Source: an uncultured Lachnospiraceae bacterium
GTDB lineage: Bacteria; Bacillota; Clostridia; Lachnospirales; Lachnospiraceae
DNA: 50,896 bases
Direction of reading: 5' to 3'
NCBI GenBank assembly: GCA_902780385.1
Contig: CACZFF010000029.1
Coordinates: forward strand, 1-50,896
Under the pieces are notes generated by a model, which worked only from the letters and a program-made list of their open reading frames with translations, was not told where the DNA came from and did not search any database. The translations under genes were made by a program, and so were the position numbers. Below, piece by piece: positions 47,327 through 50,896 of this stretch (positions within the stretch are counted from its first letter, which is position 1; each line of letters starts with the position of its first letter).

Positions 47327-48529
47327 TCACACCTCCCAGCTCAGCATATTCTTAAGATAAGGGTCAGCCCCATACCGTCCTTCCAGATACTGCTTATCAT
47401 AAGCAGCCGTGTTGTTGATGGGATCGTTATTTTTCTTACGAAGCTCAGAGAGAGAATAGACTTCACTGCTGTTTTCTGAATCCAAAGCGGCGAACCAGAT
47501 CTCATCCCTGCGGAAGATGCTGTTCTTCATTGTGGACATGTCATGCGAAGTGAAGAGCAGCTGTGCTCCCTTCTTATTGATCTCCGGATTCGTAAAGAGC
47601 CGGATTACATAACGAAGAAGTTTCGGATGCAGCTTGGCATCCAGTTCATCAACGATTACCAGACGCCCCTCCTTCAGAGCCATCAGGATGACCGGGAGCG
47701 CAGCGAACAGCTTCCTGGTTCCATCGGATTCGCTGGAAAACGGGAGTTCATAGAGCGCATCATGCAGAGTTCTCTGTAGGTAGAATTCATTGCTCTGCTG
47801 ATCAAAACGGTACCCGGTGATGCCGATTCCCATGTCATTCATCATGGTAAGGAACTGCTTCTTTGATACGTCATCATCGGAGAGAAGGATCTGCTGCTCT
47901 GCCAAAGGATTTGCATAGTCGCGGATGATGCACTCTTCAAACCAACGAATGACTTCTACGATCACGGGGATGGAATAGTTGATCGCAAGGAAGGAGAGCA
48001 GAGGCATTTTGGAATTTACTTCAGTGTTGATGTTCTTGCTTCCGAGAATTGTCCCAAGGAAAATCTCTCCATGATCCCGCTCAAAGATCCTGGCAGCCCG
48101 GCTGGCACCGAGCTTGCGGCGATAGAGCGTTTCCTCCTCTATTTCGCCGTGAAGAAGTACAATAAAGTAGCGGTATTCATATTCACCGATGCGGAAAAAC
48201 AGCTGGAAACGGGAAGGATCTTCCCGGGAATCCTTGTCGAACAGATACGGGACACAGGAAACCTTCTGCTGCATGATGAAGCGGGCGTGATTCTTGCCAA
48301 GCTCATAAACTGGTTCTGTGACAAGTGAGATCACGCATCCCAGAGCTGCAAGAAGGTTGGACTTGCCTCCTCCATTCGGACCGTAGATCACACCGACCGG
48401 CAAAATATCATTTCCTTTTTCAGTCTTTATAAGGCTGTCCTTGAACTCCGAAAGAGCCGCTGCCTGGAAATCGAATGTGGTTTCATCCCGATAGGAACGG
48501 AAATTGCTGAATGAAAACTGACATAGCAT
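47327..48529 (-). CDS. AAA-type ATPase of an AbiL-like (ATPase-RloB) defence pair
   Basis: A 400-residue ABC/SMC-like ATPase of the AAA_15/AAA_21 group. Start at 48529 (MLCQFSFSNFRSYRDETTFD) follows GAAGGAGG. Walker A GVIYGPNGGGKSNLLAAL, signature-like SSESDGTRKLFAALP, Walker B GRLVIVDELDAKLHPKLL, and the H-switch LLFTSHDMSTM are intact. Two bases after its stop the rloB-like gene begins, the AbiLi-AbiLii arrangement of abortive infection systems. Because the partner is broken, the system is probably inactive, unless the ATPase acts alone. Confidence 0.9.
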   Translation of the reverse strand: MLCQFSFSNFRSYRDETTFDFQAAALSEFKDSLIKTEKGNDILPVGVIYGPNGGGKSNLLAALGCVISLVTEPVYELGKNHARFIMQQKVSCVPYLFDKDSREDPSRFQLFFRIGEYEYRYFIVLLHGEIEEETLYRRKLGASRAARIFERDHGEIFLGTILGSKNINTEVNSKMPLLSFLAINYSIPVIVEVIRWFEECIIRDYANPLAEQQILLSDDDVSKKQFLTMMNDMGIGITGYRFDQQSNEFYLQRTLHDALYELPFSSESDGTRKLFAALPVILMALKEGRLVIVDELDAKLHPKLLRYVIRLFTNPEINKKGAQLLFTSHDMSTMKNSIFRRDEIWFAALDSENSSEVYSLSELRKKNNDPINNTAAYDKQYLEGRYGADPYLKNMLSWEV

Positions 48530-48995
48530 GATAGTCACCTCCTTCATCTGGTTTTATTCAGTGCCCATGATAGCATGAATCTATGAATAACTCAATGTTT
48601 AAAGCTGAAATATGAAAAATAATTTTATATACATGGATTAAAAATGGGGTTTGGGATATTTAGATGATGTTTAGCTGTAGCTGACTGCTATATGCTTTGG
48701 GAGAGAGTGTCGACTGCGAATCGGAAGGCTGGATTCGGCAACGACATCCACAAAGGCATTTGTCAATATCGATTAGTGACTGTTGAAGCTCTTTTGCAAA
48801 TATGGAAAATAACGAAGAACTGTGATAGGGTGGAAGCAGTAAAAATGGTATAGATCAACAACTATGCCTGAGCAGTGAAATCCATGAAAAAGAATCACGC
48901 GGAATTGGCAGAGTGCAGGATGGCTGTACATATGAGCTGTATCATTTCTATAAGTATAATTTGTCCCCAACTTGGGGACGATTTAAAGGATGCTT
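48530..48995. other. 466-base region without intact gene
   Basis: AT-rich near 48540-48680, probably the promoter region of the ATPase gene. Between 48890 and 48995 the plus strand reads RGIGRVQDGCTYELYHFYKY and PTWGRFKGCL in an open frame without start, possibly the end of a deleted toxin-like protein before the small gene at 48996. Nothing else is clear. Confidence 0.35.
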
Positions 48996-49256
48996 ATGAG
49001 CATTTATGGCGATATGAACTATTATGGGTATTTACTCAAAATCGAAGACTCTCGTATATATTACGAATATGGATGTGGCCTGGATAATACGACAGGTATT
49101 TTGGTGATTGATAAAGAGGAAGAAACCTGGAATAATGAGAAATTCCCAGACGGCATCGAAGTCGAGACCACAATGTTCCGTGGGTTTGCAAATAAGGTTT
49201 TAGGGGAATGTATTAAAGGCGAAATCCGCGAAAAGGTTTCTCGTGAAATTGGGTGA
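48996..49256 (+). CDS. small hypothetical protein, 86 aa, possible immunity protein
   Basis: Begins MSIYGDMNYYGYLLKIEDSR with AAAGGA ten bases upstream and ends REKVSREIG. It is strand-rich and acidic (IYYEYGCGLDNTTGILVIDK, EEETWNNEKFPDG), which is the style of small immunity proteins of polymorphic toxin systems. A possible toxin-end fragment precedes it, and another truncated gene faces it. Family not recognised, and the minus-strand frame over the same bases competes for part of it. Confidence 0.5.
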   Translation: MSIYGDMNYYGYLLKIEDSRIYYEYGCGLDNTTGILVIDKEEETWNNEKFPDGIEVETTMFRGFANKVLGECIKGEIREKVSREIG

Positions 49257-49309
49257 GAAAATATCGCAATTCCGGAGTTACCATGGAGGTCAAGTAATAG
49301 GATGGATTT

Positions 49310-49432
49310 ATGATACATCCAAAAGGCAAAATCAATGAGCAAAAGAACACAATGGGAATCGACAGAATACTCTACGGACGTAATATAGCTATCATGTAAA
49401 TTATAATGCTTTACAAAAGACTCAATAGTCAT
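49310..49432 (-). pseudogene. 5' remnant of a small gene, possible immunity protein
   Basis: ATG at 49432 with GAGGAG nine bases upstream begins MTIESFVKHYNLHDSYITSV and continues CVLLLIDFAFWMYH, a pattern (xLHDSxI then IDFxxW) seen in small immunity-like proteins. Beyond about 49310 the frame becomes the antisense of the 48996-49256 gene, so the 3' part is probably deleted. Confidence 0.45.
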
Positions 49433-49568
49433 GGTTATACTCCTCTTTGAGGTAAAATATGAGATGCTCTGGAACCTCGTCTACAAGGGTTACCATCTTT
49501 ATCCAGGTACATATCCGAAAGCAAAAATAGTTGGTGATTAGTTGAACTAATCTCGGGGGATGATGATT

Positions 49569-49625
49569 GCGATTTAACTCAGAAAGCCGGGGCATGATCC
49601 ATGGGTGGATGCATGCACCGGCTTT
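49569..49625 (-). terminator. hairpin with degenerate GATATAGCTCAG box
   Basis: GCGATTTAACTCAG, AAAGCCGG (49583-49590) pairing with CCGGCTTT (49618-49625), with inner GCATG pairing. It lies behind the minus-strand HigBA pair. Confidence 0.65.
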
Positions 49626-49676
49626 GTATGTGCATCAGAAAAGCAAGAAATATTTCCTGTGTTGGACGGGAATCCT

Positions 49677-49976
49677 TTAAATCCGCGGCTGTGCCTTTTC
49701 ATGCCCTATTTCGGCAACTAAACACAGACCGAGTTCGCGGAAGATTTTCAGGAGTGTGCTGAGATTCGGTATGCTTTTGCCGGATTCGATCCTGGCTACG
49801 GAGGAATGCGGCAGCCCGCAAAGGGCAGCGAGGTCCCGCTGTGAAAGATTAAGATCATGGCGCCGTTCAATCATGGTGCCTACGATCTGGGAAATAGCTT
49901 CAGCCTCATCAATATCTTTTGCGATCTCAGGGTTTTCAGCCCTGACATGGTTTTTGTAATCTGTCCAGGTAGCCAT
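49677..49976 (-). CDS. higA: HigA-type XRE antitoxin
   Basis: A 99-residue helix-turn-helix protein. Start at 49976 (MATWTDYKNHVRAENPEIAK) behind GGGGTGAG. The XRE domain is LNLSQRDLAALCGLPHSSVA followed by RIESGKSIPNLSTLLKI; the N-terminal helix DIDEAEAISQIVGTMIERRH is normal for HigA-like antitoxins. It follows the toxin gene by five bases, the usual reversed HigBA order. It should neutralise HigB and repress the operon. Confidence 0.92.
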   Translation of the reverse strand: MATWTDYKNHVRAENPEIAKDIDEAEAISQIVGTMIERRHDLNLSQRDLAALCGLPHSSVARIESGKSIPNLSTLLKIFRELGLCLVAEIGHEKAQPRI

Positions 49977-49981
49977 ATTTC

Positions 49982-50341
49982 TCACCCCTTTCTGGCAATC
50001 CAGTCGTCACGTTCGGCTTTTGCCTTCCTGATTTCCCGCCTGGGCGTCTTTTGTGTTGTCTTTCGGAACTGATGCAGCAGAACGTAAGTGTTGTCTTTGT
50101 GATAGAAAAACAGAACTCTGTTGTTTCCCGGCCGCAGCTCCCATATATCTTCTTCCAGATGTTTGGTAACTGGCTCACCAAGTCGTGTTCCATGGTCTTC
50201 CAGAAGCTGTATGTACTGGATGATCTGTTTGTGCTGGATCCGGGCATCCTTGTTGGTTACAGCTCTTTTCTGTAAGTCATCGAGGAAATTCCATAATTCG
50301 GAAACACCATCAGCAGTAGAGTAAAATTCGATGTTGAACAT
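49982..50341 (-). CDS. higB: HigB-type toxin (RelE superfamily, phage Gp49-like)
   Basis: A 119-residue RelE-fold toxin of the Gp49/HigB group. It reads MFNIEFYSTADGVSELWNFL, IQYIQLLEDHGTRLGEPVTK, HLEEDIWELRPGNNRVLFFY and LLHQFRKTTQKTPRREIRKA. The ELRPG-nnRVLFF strand and the basic FRKTTQKTP region are the ribosome-dependent mRNA-cleavage face in characterised relatives. All motifs look intact. First gene of the pair; its promoter should lie within 50342-50420. Confidence 0.92.
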   Translation of the reverse strand: MFNIEFYSTADGVSELWNFLDDLQKRAVTNKDARIQHKQIIQYIQLLEDHGTRLGEPVTKHLEEDIWELRPGNNRVLFFYHKDNTYVLLHQFRKTTQKTPRREIRKAKAERDDWIARKG

Positions 50342-50896
50342 AGTGTACTCCTAAAGGCATATTTATGGTAGCAAAAATGCGTCCAAATAACAAGTCCTAA
50401 GTCGATGATATGGCGGACGCACTTTGTGCCGGAAATTAGATTATATACAGAGGTACCACTTACAATTATTCAGAGCTGCCTTCTTCAGCTTCCTGGCACA
50501 GCTGACAGTGAGATGAAAGTGATGGGCGGTTTCCTTCCAGTCGCCTGGAAGAAAGTCTGTGCTGTGTCACAGTGGCTGGCCTGTTAACGACCCTGATAAA
50601 AAGGAAGTTTGTTTCGATACTATGTTTCTTGTTATTCCTGATATAGCTGTTATTCGGCAGGAAGATATAAGATAGTGTTAAACATGGACACAGAACATAC
50701 GTTCTATTATATTATTATATACAACCGTACGTTCGATTCAATAGAAAGATTGTATTTTTGCATTTTTCCTCAGAGGAATACCTTGCAGATATTTCCATAC
50801 TCTTCTTATTCTTTCGAAAGATGATATGTGAAAATAAAACAGGTTATTCCATAAGAATGGTTGGTTGGATGACAGATTGAGTAATAGCAGGTGCTC
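50342..50896. other. right-end region without recognised gene
   Basis: No frame with gene-like composition was found; a 60-codon frame at 50405 has no ribosome binding site. The segment 50690-50740 is AT-rich and carries a LexA-type box, so it is probably the control region of a gene beyond the window. Confidence 0.4.
50693..50704. promoter_or_regulatory. LexA-type (Cheo) box
   Basis: GAACATACGTTC fits the Gram-positive SOS box GAAC-N4-GTTC exactly. A weaker related site, CAACCGTACGTTCG, lies 18 bases further (50722-50735), with TATTATATAC-type -10 sequence between them. Confidence 0.55.

Noticed and set aside
47109-47360. Plus-strand 83-codon frame
   Set aside because: Antisense to the rloB-like gene and its palindromic insertion, without a start signal.
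50405-50587. 60-codon plus-strand gene at the right end
   Set aside because: No ribosome binding site and no recognisable pattern.

Overview
The window looks like chromosomal DNA of a moderate-GC anaerobic Firmicute, most likely a Lachnospiraceae-type Clostridium relative. The grounds are strong AGGAGG-type ribosome binding sites, many Rho-independent terminators, no sign of respiration, split transketolase subunits, a mannitol-family PTS and orphan VanR/VanS/VanY genes. No rRNA, tRNA, CRISPR array or intact insertion sequence was seen.

Layout. 0-2.5 kb: end of a sugar ABC permease, an unknown protein and a VapBC-like toxin-antitoxin pair. 2.5-9.7 kb: SPL-type radical SAM protein, exonuclease III, M19 dipeptidase, a decayed deoxyribosyltransferase, a DUF3990/XRE two-gene cassette with its own promoter and operator-like hairpin, a DUF1349 protein, and the first copy of a GpsA-like dehydrogenase. 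9.9-16.9 kb: a broken EamA exporter divergent from a TetR regulator, a long ManA-type isomerase, an NMT1-type ABC importer (binding protein, ATPase, permease) and an esterase. 17-20.8 kb: a MalEFG-type sugar importer on the minus strand. 21-27.5 kb: a broken nucleoside permease-like gene, a secreted protein, fructose-6-phosphate aldolase, a surface-protein remnant, nicotinate phosphoribosyltransferase and a condensation-fold acyltransferase.

27.7-39 kb is the metabolic centrepiece. A LacI regulator is divergent from an operon with PTS EIICB, a membrane-anchored EIIBA, the second GpsA-like dehydrogenase, both transketolase halves, and a GlpA-like/GlpB-like/DUF1667 oxidoreductase trio, ending in a transaldolase remnant. 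This suggests import and phosphorylation of a polyol-like compound, its oxidation, and entry into the non-oxidative pentose phosphate pathway. The substrate is not determined.

39.4-42 kb holds VanRSY without any ligase genes. 42-50.4 kb is a decaying defence/toxin-antitoxin island: a broken DUF234-type ATPase, an AraC regulator abutting a Gfo/Idh remnant, AbiE, DUF4160, an AbiL-like ATPase with a disrupted rloB, and HigBA. A LexA-type box lies near the right end.

The most unusual signal is non-coding. Two elements (about 16.96-17.14 and 29.34-29.49 kb) share three ordered hairpins, and the second hairpin's loop is complementary to a downstream tail. The pairing is kept although the bases differ. 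One copy ends directly on the Shine-Dalgarno sequence of the PTS operon. A divergent, larger relative lies between the transketolase genes. Other dispersed hairpin families also recur, and at least six genes show internal or terminal deletions.
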